A DNA stretch of 64,000 nucleotides, from contig NZ_CP059399.1 in NCBI RefSeq assembly GCF_013744875.1, positions 5,146,001-5,210,000 of the forward strand. The letters are read 5' to 3'. How positions within the stretch are numbered: the stretch's first letter is position 1; each line of letters starts with the position of its first letter. Origin of the DNA: Nocardia huaxiensis (lineage in GTDB: Bacteria > Actinomycetota > Actinomycetes > Mycobacteriales > Mycobacteriaceae). This document shows positions 1 to 10,100 of the stretch, in pieces. The notes under the pieces are model-generated. The model was not told the DNA's origin, made no database searches, and worked only from the letters and a program-made list of their open reading frames with translations. The position numbers were made by a program, and so were the translations under genes.

Positions 1-3000
1 GAGACGACCGCGGTCGCGTCGGGGGAGCGCCGCACCTGCTCGGTGAGCCGATCCAGCAGTGTCCGTTGCGGATCGACGGTGAGTGCCGGTCCGCTGCCGA
101 GTGCGCGCAATTGCCGCAGCTGCGCGGCGTCGACCAGGGGGAACCCGTCGAGTGGCCGATCCGGAGCCGCGGTCACGGCGGTCAGCAGTCTCAGGTAGCG
201 GTCGACGAGCGTGATGACCGTCGTGCGATCGAAAAGATCCGTCGCGTACTCGACGAAACCGTCCCACGGCTGCTCTGCCGGACTGTCGATAATATTGAAG
301 CCCAAGTCGATTCGCGCCGTCCCGGTGGTGACCGGCATCGGCGTGGCCGCGATCCCCGGCAGCGTCAGCGTCGGCGTCGCGGTGTTCTGGAATGCGAGGC
401 CCACCTGGAACAGTGGGTGATGGGTCGTCGAGCGGCGCGGTGCCAGCAGCTCCACCAGCCGCTCGAACGGCAGGTCCTGATGGGCGTACGCCGCGAGGGC
501 TTTGCCGCGCACCTGGGCGAGCAGCTCGGCGAAGGTGCAGCCCGGCGTCACCCGGACCCGCAGTACCCAGGTATTGACCAGACAGCCCACAAGCTCCTCG
601 AGTGCCGCGTCGGTACGGCCCGCGATCGGCGACCCGATCGGAATATCGTGGCCCGCACCATGTTCGGACAGCAGGACGGCCAGCGCCGCCTGCAACACCA
701 TGGCCGGTGTGGCCCCCGACCGGGCGGCCATTTGCTGCACGGCCTGCCGGGTTCCGGCGGCAATGGTGACCGGCACGGTGTCGCCGCGGTAACTGGCCAC
801 CGGCGGGCGCGCCCGATCGGCGGGCAGGGTGATCAGCTCCGGGAGCTCGGCGAGTTCGTCGCGCCAGTAGGCGAATTGGCGTGCCAGCAGGCTGTTCGGA
901 TCGTCGGCCGCACCGAGGAGTTCGTCCTGCCACAGGGTGTAGTCGGCGTACTGGATCGGCACGGGATTCCACTGCGGTGCGGCGCCGTGCGCTCGTGCGG
1001 CGTAGCTCTCGGCGAGATCGCGCAGCAAGGGGGCCAATGACCAACCGTCGCAGGCGATGTGGTGGATCACCAGGACCAGAGTGTGGTCGCGGTCCGAACG
1101 CCGGAGCAGGGTGGCAGACAGCGGGGAATCCGACTCGGGATCCACGGGGCTCGCGGACAGCTCCGCCGCCGCCCGCTCCAGCGCCGCATCCGACTCGACG
1201 GTGCGGATCTCGACCGGCACCGGCGCGGGCTCGGCGACGAATTGCTCGGGCACACCGTCGGATTCGACGATGCGGGTGCGCAGCGCCTCGTGCCGGGCCA
1301 CGGTGTCGGTGAGCGCGGCGGTCAGCGCCGCGGTATCGAGCTCGCCGACCAGACGGACGGCGGTCGGCACATTGTAGATCGCCGACGGTCCGGCCAGCCG
1401 GTGCACGAACCACAGGCGGCGTTGCGCGAACGAAGCGGGGATCCGCTCCGGTCTGGGCATCGGGCGGGGGACCGGCCGGACGGGCATCGCGGTGTCGCAG
1501 GCGCGGGCCAGGGTGGCGACCGTGGGCGCGTCGAACACGGCGCGAATCGACAGTTCGATACTCCATTCGGCCCGCAACCGACCGACCAGACGCGTTGCCA
1601 GCAGCGAGTTTCCGCCCAGGGCGAAGAAGTCGTCGTCGATGCCCACCCGGTCCGCGCCGAGCAGCACGGCGAACAGCTCGGCCAGCGCCGCCTCTCGCTC
1701 CGACCCGGGCGCCCGATACTGGGTTCCGGCGTCGAAGGCCGGGCTCGGCAGGGCCGCGCGGTCCAGCTTTCCATTGACGGTCAGCGGGAACCGCGGCACG
1801 ACCGTCACCGCCGCGGGCACCATGTAGTCCGGAACCCGGCCGGCCAGCCAGCGCCGGATCCGTGCACCGTCGAGCTCCGCCCCGTCGGCCGCGACGATAT
1901 ATCCGAGCAGTTGCCGATCACCGGAATGCGGTGCGGGCCGGGTGATCACGGTGGCCTGCGCGACATCCGGATGGCCCGCGAGGGCGGCGCGCACCTCGTC
2001 CGGCTCGATCCGGAATCCCCGGATCTTGACCTGGTCGTCGGCGCGGCCCAGATACTCGAGCGCGCCGAAACCATTGCGCCGGGCCACATCTCCGGTGCGA
2101 TACATCCGCGCGCCGGGGTCGGACGCGAAGGGGTCGGCGACGAATCGCGTCGCGGTGAGGCCGGGCTTACCGCGATAACCGCGCGTGACCTGCGAGCCCG
2201 ACACATAGAGTTCCCCGGCGACGCCGGCGGGTACCGGGCGCAACCAGGCATCCAGCACATGCAGGCGCAGATCCCCGATCGGCTCACCGATGGGGCTGCG
2301 CCCCAGCGCCCGGTTCTCCTCGGTCAGTGCGAGTTTCGTCGTGTGCACGGTGGTCTCGGTGATGCCGTACATATTGACGATCAGGGGATCGGAGTCCGGG
2401 TCGTCCGAATACCAGTTCTCGAGCCGTGCGGTGTCCACCGCCTCCCCGCCCAGCACCACCGCCCGCAGCCGTGACCTGCGCTCGGGCCCGGCGGCCCGCG
2501 CGGCCGCGAGTTCGTAGAAGGCCGAAGGTGTTTGGCTGAGAATCGTCACGCCCTGATCAGTGACCACACGCCACAGCGCATCGGGTGAGCGCACCGTGTC
2601 GGGCGCGACGGCGACCACGGTGCCGCCGTGCACCAGCGCACCCCAGATCTCCCACACCGAGAAATCGAAGGCGTGCGAATGGCACCACGCCCACACGTCC
2701 TCGGGGCCAGGCCGGAAATCCGGAGCCGTCGCGGCGAAGAGTGCCGCGACATTGCGGTGGGTGACGAGCACACCCTTCGGCCTGCCGGTCGATCCGGAGG
2801 TGTAGATGAGGTAGGCCCCGTGTCCGGCCGACAGCGCTGCGTCGCGCTCGACCGGATTGTCCACGCGGGGAACGCATTCGGCGACATCGACCGTCGGTCC
2901 GGCGAAGCTGGTCAACTGCTGCCCGGTCTCGGCGTCGGTGATCAGCACCCGCGGTGCGGCATCGGCCAGCTGGTAGGCCACCCGGTCACCGGGGTAGGCC

Positions 3001-4610
3001 GGATCGATCGGCAGATAGGCGCCGCCCGCCTTCAGCACACCCAGCAGCGCCACGATCAGGTCGAGGGAGCGTGGAAGCGCCACCGCCACCACGGTTTCCG
3101 GGCCGACACCGTGGGCAGACAGGCGCTCGGCCACGCCATTGGCGCGTGCGTCGAGGTCGCGATAGGTCAGCACGGTAGCGCCGAGACGGGCCGCGATCCG
3201 ATCCGGAGCGGTCCGGGCATGGCGTTCGACCGCGGCGACGATCAGCGGTTCGGTTCCGGGTTCACCGGTGGGAGGCGTGTTCGACGCGGCGACCACCACG
3301 ATAGGTGCGACATCCACTGTGCCGATGGCGGTTTCGAGGTCGGTGGCGGCGGCATCGAGATGTCTGGACACCGACTCGAGATACCCGGCGAGATCGTCGG
3401 GACCGTAGTGCGCCGGGTCGGCGGTGAGCCGGATCGCGCCCGCCTCCAGGGTGTCCCTGTCGTGATCGATGTGCAGTGCGAGCGGTTCGCTGTCACCGGC
3501 CGAGACCATGTGGAACTCGACCGCCGCACCGTCGAGCCGGGGACCGGGGTACTGCCCGATATTCACCGTCGGGCCGAAGACGGGGGCGGATTCGCCTGCC
3601 CCGGACCGCAATCGCGCGATGGCGGGCAGGCCGAAGCGTCCGTGCCGCAGGCAGCCGAACATGGTGGACTGCACCTGCTTACCGAGTTCGGCGAAACTCG
3701 CAGCACCGTCGAGCCGCACCGGAATCGGCACCAGATCCGCCAGCAGGGCCGGAGTGCCACGCAGTGCGCCGGAGCGATTGGACACCGGGATCTGCAACCA
3801 CACCGTGCGCTGTCCGGTGTAGCGTCCGGCCACCGCGGCCGCGACGCCGATGAGCACGAACGACAACCCGATGCCGTGCCGGCGCGCCTGCCGCTCCAGA
3901 CCTGCCAGGGTGTCCGGGCCGAGTTCGCCGCGCAGCCGCAACCGGTTCGAATCACGGTGGGGGCCAGGGTTTCCCGGCAGTGCGGTGGGTGTCTCGAAGC
4001 GGCCGATCCAGTCGCCCCAGAACTCGGCGTCCCGGGCGCGGTCACCCTCGCGGTACCGCCGATCCGCTGCCACCAGCTCACCGAGGCGCGCGAACCCGCT
4101 GGGCTCCGGCGACCTGCCCGAGGTCAGCGCGGCGTAGATGTCGAGCACCCGCTGGAACCACAGCGTCACCCCGCCACCGTCGATCACCAGGTGGTGAAAG
4201 CACATCGCCAGGAAATACCGATCCTCGGCGATACGCAGGATGGCCACGCGAAAGAGCGTGTCCCGCACCAGATCGAAGGCGCGGTCGCACTCGTCCCGCA
4301 GATAGGCCAGCGCCGCTTCCACCGGATCGGCCGTGTTCCGCAGGTCCACCACGACCGGTGTGGCCGAGGCGGTTTCGCGCGCAGTGAGCAGGGGCCCGTC
4401 GGCGCCCGGCACGATGTGCACGCTGAGTGACTCGGTCTCCGCGACTGCCTTAGCCACCGAGTCACTCAGCGCGTCCGATGCTACAGCATCGTGGATGTCC
4501 AAGTAACTCACAATATTTCGGGCGGTCGCGGAGGCGATCTCCTGCGCCATCCAGAGCTCGGCCTGCGCCGAGGTCGGCTCGTACACGCCAGCGCCGTCGA
4601 TCGACCGCAT
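1..4610 (-). CDS. Non-ribosomal peptide synthetase, C-A-T-C-A..., 3' end outside window
   Basis: An open frame from ATG 4610 runs leftward off the window (at least 1536 residues). Domains: condensation about 15-430 (HHLVIDGG near residue 139), adenylation about 460-960 (SGSTGRPKG near 605, NGKLD near 943), carrier about 970-1035 (GGNSL, attachment Ser near 1000), second condensation about 1050-1490 (HHIACDG near 1182), then the start of a second adenylation domain. Reading the A1 pocket against GrsA gives DFWSVGMVHK, a threonine-type signature. There is no epimerase after module 1, so L-Thr is expected. The protein starts directly with a condensation domain and lies opposite a fatty acyl-AMP ligase and free ACP, which suits an acyl-accepting starter module. 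An upstream GAGG lies 8-9 bases before ATG. The product is unknown because later modules are not visible. Confidence 0.93.
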   Translation of the reverse strand, partial: MRSIDGAGVYEPTSAQAELWMAQEIASATARNIVSYLDIHDAVASDALSDSVAKAVAETESLSVHIVPGADGPLLTARETASATPVVVDLRNTADPVEAALAYLRDECDRAFDLVRDTLFRVAILRIAEDRYFLAMCFHHLVIDGGGVTLWFQRVLDIYAALTSGRSPEPSGFARLGELVAADRRYREGDRARDAEFWGDWIGRFETPTALPGNPGPHRDSNRLRLRGELGPDTLAGLERQARRHGIGLSFVLIGVAAAVAGRYTGQRTVWLQIPVSNRSGALRGTPALLADLVPIPVRLDGAASFAELGKQVQSTMFGCLRHGRFGLPAIARLRSGAGESAPVFGPTVNIGQYPGPRLDGAAVEFHMVSAGDSEPLALHIDHDRDTLEAGAIRLTADPAHYGPDDLAGYLESVSRHLDAAATDLETAIGTVDVAPIVVVAASNTPPTGEPGTEPLIVAAVERHARTAPDRIAARLGATVLTYRDLDARANGVAERLSAHGVGPETVVAVALPRSLDLIVALLGVLKAGGAYLPIDPAYPGDRVAYQLADAAPRVLITDAETGQQLTSFAGPTVDVAECVPRVDNPVERDAALSAGHGAYLIYTSGSTGRPKGVLVTHRNVAALFAATAPDFRPGPEDVWAWCHSHAFDFSVWEIWGALVHGGTVVAVAPDTVRSPDALWRVVTDQGVTILSQTPSAFYELAAARAAGPERRSRLRAVVLGGEAVDTARLENWYSDDPDSDPLIVNMYGITETTVHTTKLALTEENRALGRSPIGEPIGDLRLHVLDAWLRPVPAGVAGELYVSGSQVTRGYRGKPGLTATRFVADPFASDPGARMYRTGDVARRNGFGALEYLGRADDQVKIRGFRIEPDEVRAALAGHPDVAQATVITRPAPHSGDRQLLGYIVAADGAELDGARIRRWLAGRVPDYMVPAAVTVVPRFPLTVNGKLDRAALPSPAFDAGTQYRAPGSEREAALAELFAVLLGADRVGIDDDFFALGGNSLLATRLVGRLRAEWSIELSIRAVFDAPTVATLARACDTAMPVRPVPRPMPRPERIPASFAQRRLWFVHRLAGPSAIYNVPTAVRLVGELDTAALTAALTDTVARHEALRTRIVESDGVPEQFVAEPAPVPVEIRTVESDAALERAAAELSASPVDPESDSPLSATLLRRSDRDHTLVLVIHHIACDGWSLAPLLRDLAESYAARAHGAAPQWNPVPIQYADYTLWQDELLGAADDPNSLLARQFAYWRDELAELPELITLPADRARPPVASYRGDTVPVTIAAGTRQAVQQMAARSGATPAMVLQAALAVLLSEHGAGHDIPIGSPIAGRTDAALEELVGCLVNTWVLRVRVTPGCTFAELLAQVRGKALAAYAHQDLPFERLVELLAPRRSTTHHPLFQVGLAFQNTATPTLTLPGIAATPMPVTTGTARIDLGFNIIDSPAEQPWDGFVEYATDLFDRTTVITLVDRYLRLLTAVTAAPDRPLDGFPLVDAAQLRQLRALGSGPALTVDPQRTLLDRLTEQVRRSPDATAVV

Positions 4611-4918
4611 TCCAGAACCTCACAAGCAGCGAATTGACACGGTGATTCGTCCGAACCGGCCGGGAAGTCCGCCGATCGAGCGAATCCGCGGCGCCGGACG
4701 GAATCTTCGGAGACATCGTCATCGGTTGGTGCGGCGCCACACGAGATCGGCGCCGCATCGCCGCGGGCCGCCAGGCTAACACGACCGGAGCACGCATGCG
4801 CACATCCGAAAACCCCGGGAGGCAAGAAGATTCGCCAATTGTTTGCGGTAAGTGAACGTTGGACGATTCCAGTCGGCCCGCTGTACATTGGCCCCGTCGA
4901 CAGGGTCAAAGGGGCGCG
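4611..4918. promoter_or_regulatory. Divergent promoter region between NRPS and acyl-AMP ligase
   Basis: This 308-bp gap separates the two divergent arms of the lipopeptide locus and holds no supportable gene. A possible promoter for the rightward genes is TTGGAC (4859-4864), 19 bp, TACATT (4884-4889), about 30 bp before the ATG. The 19-bp spacer is long for a plain sigma-70 promoter, so this is tentative. AAAGGGG at 4907-4913 is the likely ribosome binding site of the ligase. Confidence 0.35.
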
Positions 4919-6580
4919 ATGAGTAGTTTCACGGATCGGCTGTTAGCGACAGGGCAGCAGTCGAAGGCAGCATTCATTTCTTCGAGTGGTGCGCGGGTGT
5001 TCACCAGCAAGACGTGGATCGATGTCCACGCGGAGGCGCGCGGGGCCGCGGCGGTGCTGCGCGAGCGGGGCATCGGCCCCGGGCAGGTGGTGGCCGTGCT
5101 GGCCGGATCGCCCGCCGAGGTCGCGCCGATCGTGCAGGCGATCTGGCTGCGCGGAGCCGCCGTCACCATGCTTCACCAGCCAACTCCCCGAACGGATCTG
5201 GTCGAGTGGATGGCCGGGACGGTGCGTACCATCGCCATGATCCAGGCGGGTCTGGTGGTCGTCGGCGCACCGTTCGAGGCGGCGTCCGCGCACCTGAGCG
5301 CGGCGGGCGTCAGCCATGTCGCGACCGCCGAATTGGTCGCCGGCGGTGGCGATCCGGAGGCCGGTGATTCCTGTATCCGGCACGGCGCGGAACATGATTT
5401 GGCACTGCTGCAATTGACGAGCGGTTCAACAGGAATTCCCAAGGCAATTCCCATTACCCACGAATCGCTGTATCAGAACTTGCGGAATACTGAACCGTTG
5501 CTTGATACCGGGCGGGCCGACACGGTAATGGTCAGCTGGCTTCCGCTGTTTCACGATATGGGCATGGTCGGATTTCTCAGTTCATCGATGACACTGGGCT
5601 ATTCCTTGGTCAAGGCGACGCCGTCGGATTTCATGTCGGCACCCCGGGTCTGGGCCGAAATGCTGTCCGACCATGCCGGAACGCATACGGCCGCGCCCAA
5701 TTTCGCCTACGACATTCTCGCCCGCACCCTGCAACGCGCCGAGGACGGCGCCTACGACCTCTCGTCGGTGCGCTGCATGCTCAATGGCGCCGAACCGGTG
5801 AGCCCGGCGACCATGCACCGGGTCGGCGCCGAAGGCCGCCGCTTCGGGCTCCCGGCCGGTGCGGGTTCACCATGCTATGGCATGGCTGAGGCGACCCTGG
5901 TCGTCTCGTGCAGCGCTCCCGGGCGCGGCACGGTGGTCGATCGCATCGACCCGGACGCCCTGGAGAACTCGCGGCGCGCGGTGCCCGACGCGACACCCGG
6001 AAATAGGGCGCTGCCCACCCTGGGCCGGATCATCGACGGCATCGAAGCGAAAATTGTGGGGGCACAGGGCAAGACGCTCGGCGTCCGGGAAGTCGGCGAC
6101 CTTCATCTGCGCGGGGTATCGATTACGAAGAACTACATCACCGTCGACGGCATCCAGCCGGCGCTCGATAATGCGGGCTGGCTCGACACCGGCGATCGCG
6201 CGTATTTCACCGAGGACGGCCAACTGGTCGTGTGCGGTCGCAGCAAGGACCTCATCATCATCGGCGGCCGCAATATCTTTCCCACCGATATCGAACGCTC
6301 GCTGAGCACCCTGCCCACCGCCCGCGCGGGCGGCATCGCAGCGGTGCCCATCCAAAAAGACAATGGCGCAGAAGGATTCGCGGTGCTGCTGGAATCGGCC
6401 GACCATTCCGACAGCGCCGCGCGCACCGCCCTGGAGAACGCCGCGCGCGAGCGCGTCATCGCGACGATCGACGCGCGGCCCCTGCTGGTCATGGTGCTGC
6501 CGCCGGGAGCGCTGCCGAAAACCTCCTCGGGCAAGATCCGCCGCCTCGAGGCCGCCAAGCTCGTGCCGGAGCTGCTGTGA
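4919..6580 (+). CDS. Fatty acyl-AMP ligase (FAAL-type AMP-binding enzyme)
   Basis: A 553-residue ANL-superfamily enzyme, expected to adenylate a fatty acid and pass it to the carrier protein encoded two genes downstream. The P-loop TSGSTGIPK is near residue 166, SWLPLFHDMGMVG near 206 (the HDMG form is typical of FAALs), KDLIIIGGRNIFP near 443, and the catalytic-Lys motif PKTSSGKIRR near 534. I chose ATG 4919 over the in-frame TTG 4859 because AAAGGGG precedes it and the family start fits. Its stop overlaps a GTG in the next frame, so it is probably co-transcribed with the dehydrogenase and ACP. With the NRPS beginning in a condensation domain, this is the likely lipo-initiation enzyme. A fatty acyl-CoA ligase is the alternative. 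Confidence 0.9.
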   Translation: MSSFTDRLLATGQQSKAAFISSSGARVFTSKTWIDVHAEARGAAAVLRERGIGPGQVVAVLAGSPAEVAPIVQAIWLRGAAVTMLHQPTPRTDLVEWMAGTVRTIAMIQAGLVVVGAPFEAASAHLSAAGVSHVATAELVAGGGDPEAGDSCIRHGAEHDLALLQLTSGSTGIPKAIPITHESLYQNLRNTEPLLDTGRADTVMVSWLPLFHDMGMVGFLSSSMTLGYSLVKATPSDFMSAPRVWAEMLSDHAGTHTAAPNFAYDILARTLQRAEDGAYDLSSVRCMLNGAEPVSPATMHRVGAEGRRFGLPAGAGSPCYGMAEATLVVSCSAPGRGTVVDRIDPDALENSRRAVPDATPGNRALPTLGRIIDGIEAKIVGAQGKTLGVREVGDLHLRGVSITKNYITVDGIQPALDNAGWLDTGDRAYFTEDGQLVVCGRSKDLIIIGGRNIFPTDIERSLSTLPTARAGGIAAVPIQKDNGAEGFAVLLESADHSDSAARTALENAARERVIATIDARPLLVMVLPPGALPKTSSGKIRRLEAAKLVPELL

Positions 6581-6597
6581 TCACCGAAGGCGAGACC

Positions 6598-8676
6598 ATG
6601 CCGCACACCCCACTCGACGCCGACGAAACCCTCGACGCCGCACGCAGATTCCGCGATCAGCTCGAAACCCGCGGCGTGGGCGCGGTGGTCGCGGGCGTGT
6701 TCGCCGAGTTTCGGCGGGCGATCAGCGAACAGCTGCTGGGCGCGACCGCCAACGCCACCGTCGCCCTGGATGCCGAACTCACCGGCGGGCTCTTCGGCAC
6801 CACCGTCACGGCGGCCCTCAGCGAGCGGACCGGGCGACGCCGGGTGAGCGGTCACGCGCACCGGATTCCCGGGACGCCCGACTGCGAGGCTATCCACCTG
6901 GCCGTCACCGATGCCGAACGCACCACCCTGATCACCATCGGCACCGATGAGCCCGGTCTCCGGCTGACCCCGGTGGAAACCGGCGGTCTCGCCGAATTCC
7001 CGCTCATGGATGCGGTATTCGACAACTGCGGCTACACCGAGGGCCCGGCCTTCGAAGCGAACCGCCGACCGGAGTGGCTGACCGCCCTCATCGACCACAC
7101 CCGCCTCGTGCTGTGCGGGGTGGCGCTGGACTGTGTGGACCGCATGGTGCGCGAAACCCTGGATCACAGCGTGCGCCGGCCGATGGGCGGCGCCCGGCTC
7201 ATCGATCAGCAGGCCGTCCGGCATCGGCTCGGCGATATCGCGGGGCGGCGGCAGGTGCTCGACACCGTCGCCCGGCGGCGGCCCGGGCCGGTCTCGGCCG
7301 CGCACCTCGCGCTGCTCACCACCGCCCTGCTGCCCGAAGCGATGAACGACTGCGCGCAGTTCCACGGTGGCCGCGGAATTCTGTGGCAGTACCCGATCGC
7401 CGCGCACTACCACCGGGCGCTCGGGCTCACCGCGCTCATCGGCAGACGGGATCTGCTTGTGCGCCAGATTGTTTCGGAGCGCTACGCCGAACCCGACAGC
7501 ACCTGCGACCCCGAACTCGAGCAGTTCCGCGCCTATGTGCGCGGATTCGTCGACACCGAGATCGCCCCGGACCATCGCGAGTGGGAGGACGACGGTGAAC
7601 TGCCCCGTTCGGTGTTCGAGGGCCTCGCCCGCGCCGGACTGACCGGCATCATGATTCCGGCCGAATTCGGCGGGGCCGGAGCGACGCTGCGGCACACGCA
7701 GGTGCTCACCGAGGAGTTCCTGCGCTACCCGACCATGTCGGTGCTCACCAGCCTGGCCGTGCAGTCGCACACCGTGCTGCCGCTGCTGGCGAAGCTGGGC
7801 ACCCCCGAGCAGCGCACGCGGTACCTGACCCCGTCCCTGGCGGGCGAGCTCATCTCGGGCATCGCCATCACCGATCCGGCGGGGGGATCGGATCTGGTGC
7901 GCTCAGTCCAGCTCACCGCCCGCCGCGACGGCGACGACTGGATTCTGGACGGCGAGAAGCTCTTGATCACCAACAGCCCGATCGCCGACTTCCTCGTGGT
8001 GCTGGCCCGCACGGACCCGGCCCGCGGACCCCTCGGCATGACGCTGTTCGTCGTGGACACCACCACACCCGGCTTCGAGGTCGCGGCCACCCTGGACAAG
8101 GCGGCCCTGCGGTCCTCGCCGACCGGCTGGTTGCGATTCACCGACTGCCGCGTGCCCGATGCTGCCGTACTCGGCGCGGTCGGCGACGGCTACCGGCAGG
8201 TTTCGGCCATGCTCGCCCAGGAGCGACTGCTCGCCGCGGCCTGTTCGGCGGCGATTGCCCGCCAATGCCTTTCGACCGCCTGGCGACTGCACGGCAACCG
8301 ACTGTCGGCGGTGCCGGACTCGGCCGCTGAGGATCTCGCGCAGACCGCCGTCGTGTCGGCCTTCGTCAGCGACCTGGTGGCACGCCACCGCACCGGCGAC
8401 CTCGACGACGGCGAAGTCGCACTGGCGAAATACACCGCCCCCGACCTCGCCCAGCGCGTGATCCGCCACTGCGCCGCCCTCACCGACGGCGGCGCGTTCC
8501 CCGACGACGACTACCTCACCGCGTCCCACGCCGACATCCGAGTCCCGGCGCTCGGGGCCGGCAGCTCGGAAACCATGCGCGAGATGTACACCGCCCGGCT
8601 GCTCGTCGGCCGCGGCCTGCGCACCCCCCACCCCACGCCCGAATTCGATGCGGGCCCGCAACACAGAAGGAACTGA
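6598..8676 (+). CDS. Tandem acyl-CoA dehydrogenase-like protein (partial plus full ACAD)
   Basis: At 692 residues this is nearly twice a normal acyl-CoA dehydrogenase (about 380). The C-terminal 380 residues form a complete ACAD: N-terminal helices (QFRAYVRGFVDTEIAP), the flavin-binding segment AITDPAGGSDL, and a C-terminal bundle ending near GSSETMRE. The N-terminal 270 residues resemble a degenerate second copy, best seen in its helix-bundle motif FHGGRGILWQYPIAAHYHRA. It sits between the acyl-AMP ligase and the ACP, where comparable lipopeptide loci carry dehydrogenases that desaturate the ACP-bound chain; that role is inferred. ATG 6598 follows AAGGCGAG. An alternative GTG at 6577 overlaps the ligase stop. 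The next gene starts 3 bases after the stop. Confidence 0.85.
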   Translation: MPHTPLDADETLDAARRFRDQLETRGVGAVVAGVFAEFRRAISEQLLGATANATVALDAELTGGLFGTTVTAALSERTGRRRVSGHAHRIPGTPDCEAIHLAVTDAERTTLITIGTDEPGLRLTPVETGGLAEFPLMDAVFDNCGYTEGPAFEANRRPEWLTALIDHTRLVLCGVALDCVDRMVRETLDHSVRRPMGGARLIDQQAVRHRLGDIAGRRQVLDTVARRRPGPVSAAHLALLTTALLPEAMNDCAQFHGGRGILWQYPIAAHYHRALGLTALIGRRDLLVRQIVSERYAEPDSTCDPELEQFRAYVRGFVDTEIAPDHREWEDDGELPRSVFEGLARAGLTGIMIPAEFGGAGATLRHTQVLTEEFLRYPTMSVLTSLAVQSHTVLPLLAKLGTPEQRTRYLTPSLAGELISGIAITDPAGGSDLVRSVQLTARRDGDDWILDGEKLLITNSPIADFLVVLARTDPARGPLGMTLFVVDTTTPGFEVAATLDKAALRSSPTGWLRFTDCRVPDAAVLGAVGDGYRQVSAMLAQERLLAAACSAAIARQCLSTAWRLHGNRLSAVPDSAAEDLAQTAVVSAFVSDLVARHRTGDLDDGEVALAKYTAPDLAQRVIRHCAALTDGGAFPDDDYLTASHADIRVPALGAGSSETMREMYTARLLVGRGLRTPHPTPEFDAGPQHRRN

Positions 8677-8679
8677 ACC

Positions 8680-8937
8680 ATGGAAACCGACAACAAATCC
8701 GAAGCGGCCCTGCGCGTCCTCCGCGAGGCCCTCGACAGCATGCTCAGCCCCCAGGAACGCCAGCAAATCGACCTCAGCGCAATCGATCCGGACACCTCCC
8801 TGCGCTCCCTACCCCTGGACTCGATGACCATGATCGAACTGCTGGACCGCCTCAACAGCGCGTTCGCCTCGAACCTGCAACCCGACCACCTCTACACCTC
8901 CACGACGGTGGGGGACGTCATCCGCGCGATGGACTGA
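8680..8937 (+). CDS. Stand-alone acyl carrier protein
   Basis: An 85-residue acidic four-helix carrier protein. The phosphopantetheine site is the Ser in LPLDSMTMIELL (near residue 48), and the N-terminal helix (SEAALRVLREALDSML) and C-terminal helix (TVGDVIRAM) fit the ACP/PCP fold. The start lies three bases after the dehydrogenase stop, so the ligase, dehydrogenase and ACP form one transcript. The expected role is to take the adenylated fatty acid from the ligase, hold it during oxidation, and donate it to the first condensation domain of the divergent NRPS. No other free carrier protein is visible in the window. Confidence 0.92.
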   Translation: METDNKSEAALRVLREALDSMLSPQERQQIDLSAIDPDTSLRSLPLDSMTMIELLDRLNSAFASNLQPDHLYTSTTVGDVIRAMD

Positions 8938-8982
8938 CGAACGCGGCTGGCCGCCGCCGGTTCCGGCTGCGACACTTGATCT

Positions 8983-10023
8983 GTGACCAGTCGCGTTCGC
9001 GAACGCACACTCGAACGGTTGGTTCGGGTGGCGGCGGCCGATCTCGGGACGGCCGAGCTGATCGACGAGGCCGGGGCCCTGCTGGCCGCGGCGCTACCCC
9101 ACGATGCGGGGTGCTGGCACACCACGGACCCCGGCAGCATGATCGAAACCGGCTATCGGGCGCACCATATGCCGCCCCCGGATGCGGCGGTGGCCCGATT
9201 CGCCTATCTGCCCGACGACTACAACTCCTTCGCCCGGCTGGCCGCCGGGAGGCCGCACAGCGGTGTGCTCAGCGAGCTCACCGGCGGGCAGCTCAGTCGC
9301 AGCGTTCGATATCGAGAACTACTGCGTCCCAACAACATCACCGGTGAACTACGCATCGCGTTGCTCGCCGGCGGCGACTGCTGGGGCAATGTCTCGCTGT
9401 TTCGGGAGTCCCCGCGCGACTTCACCCCGGACGAACGAGACTTCGCCGACCAGCTCTCCGGTGTGCTCGGCGGCGGGCTGCGCCAGGCCGGGGTGCGGGC
9501 GCGGTGCGCACCGGACAGCGAAACCCGGTGGCCGGGCGTGCTCGTACTCGACGGGGCGGGGGAGATCGCGACCATGTCCGAGCCCGCCCGCTCGTGGCTG
9601 GCCGAACTCGGTGCGCGCGAAGGCGAGGCGCTGCCGTTCGCACTGATCGCCCTGGCCGAGCGAGCCCGGACCGACCGCGACGCCTGGGCGCGGGTGCGGG
9701 CCGACGGCGGCCGCTGGATCTCGCTGCACGCCTCCGCCACCGGCGACCAGGTGGCATTCGTGCTGCAGGAGGCCCATCCTGGCGCCATCGCGCCGCTGCT
9801 GTACGCGGCGTTCGCCTTCACCACCCGGGAACGTGAGATCGCCGACCTCGTCGTCCAAGGCTGCAGCACCGCTGCGATCGCCGAACGACTGTTCATCTCA
9901 CCATTGACCGTCCAAACCGATCTGACCTCGATCTTCGCCAAGACCGGCCGGCGCAGCAGGCGACAGCTCACCGGGCTTCTCACCGGTGCTCCGGACGCCG
10001 GAAATACGAGAAATCTGGGATAG
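8983..10023 (+). CDS. LuxR-family transcriptional regulator with N-terminal sensory region
   Basis: A 346-residue protein from GTG 8983. The C-terminal 60 residues are a LuxR/GerE helix-turn-helix (FTTREREIADLVVQGCSTAA, then RLFISPLTVQTDLTSIF). The first 260 residues look like a GAF/PAS-type sensory region (SLFRESPRDFTPDERDFADQ is typical of GAF-LuxR proteins), with no receiver aspartate pocket. It stands 45 bases after the ACP gene and before a P450, inside the lipopeptide locus, so a cluster-specific regulator is likely. The ligand is unknown. Confidence 0.85.
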   Translation: MTSRVRERTLERLVRVAAADLGTAELIDEAGALLAAALPHDAGCWHTTDPGSMIETGYRAHHMPPPDAAVARFAYLPDDYNSFARLAAGRPHSGVLSELTGGQLSRSVRYRELLRPNNITGELRIALLAGGDCWGNVSLFRESPRDFTPDERDFADQLSGVLGGGLRQAGVRARCAPDSETRWPGVLVLDGAGEIATMSEPARSWLAELGAREGEALPFALIALAERARTDRDAWARVRADGGRWISLHASATGDQVAFVLQEAHPGAIAPLLYAAFAFTTREREIADLVVQGCSTAAIAERLFISPLTVQTDLTSIFAKTGRRSRRQLTGLLTGAPDAGNTRNLG

Positions 10024-10100
10024 GCCACGGCACCCGCGTTTCGTAGCGTCGCAGGGACAGGTCCGCAGTGGGCGGGTCCACGGGTGGGAGGCCGAGTCCG

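Noticed and set aside
2628..4430. 600-codon plus-strand frame (and a 471-codon one at 1059-2474) opposite the NRPS
   Set aside because: The minus strand encodes unmistakable condensation, adenylation and carrier domains throughout; these frames are shadows with low-complexity composition.
6133..7770. 545-codon minus-strand frame opposite the acyl-AMP ligase and dehydrogenase
   Set aside because: Composition is that of an antisense shadow (His/Arg/Gly-rich) and it covers conserved coding sequence.
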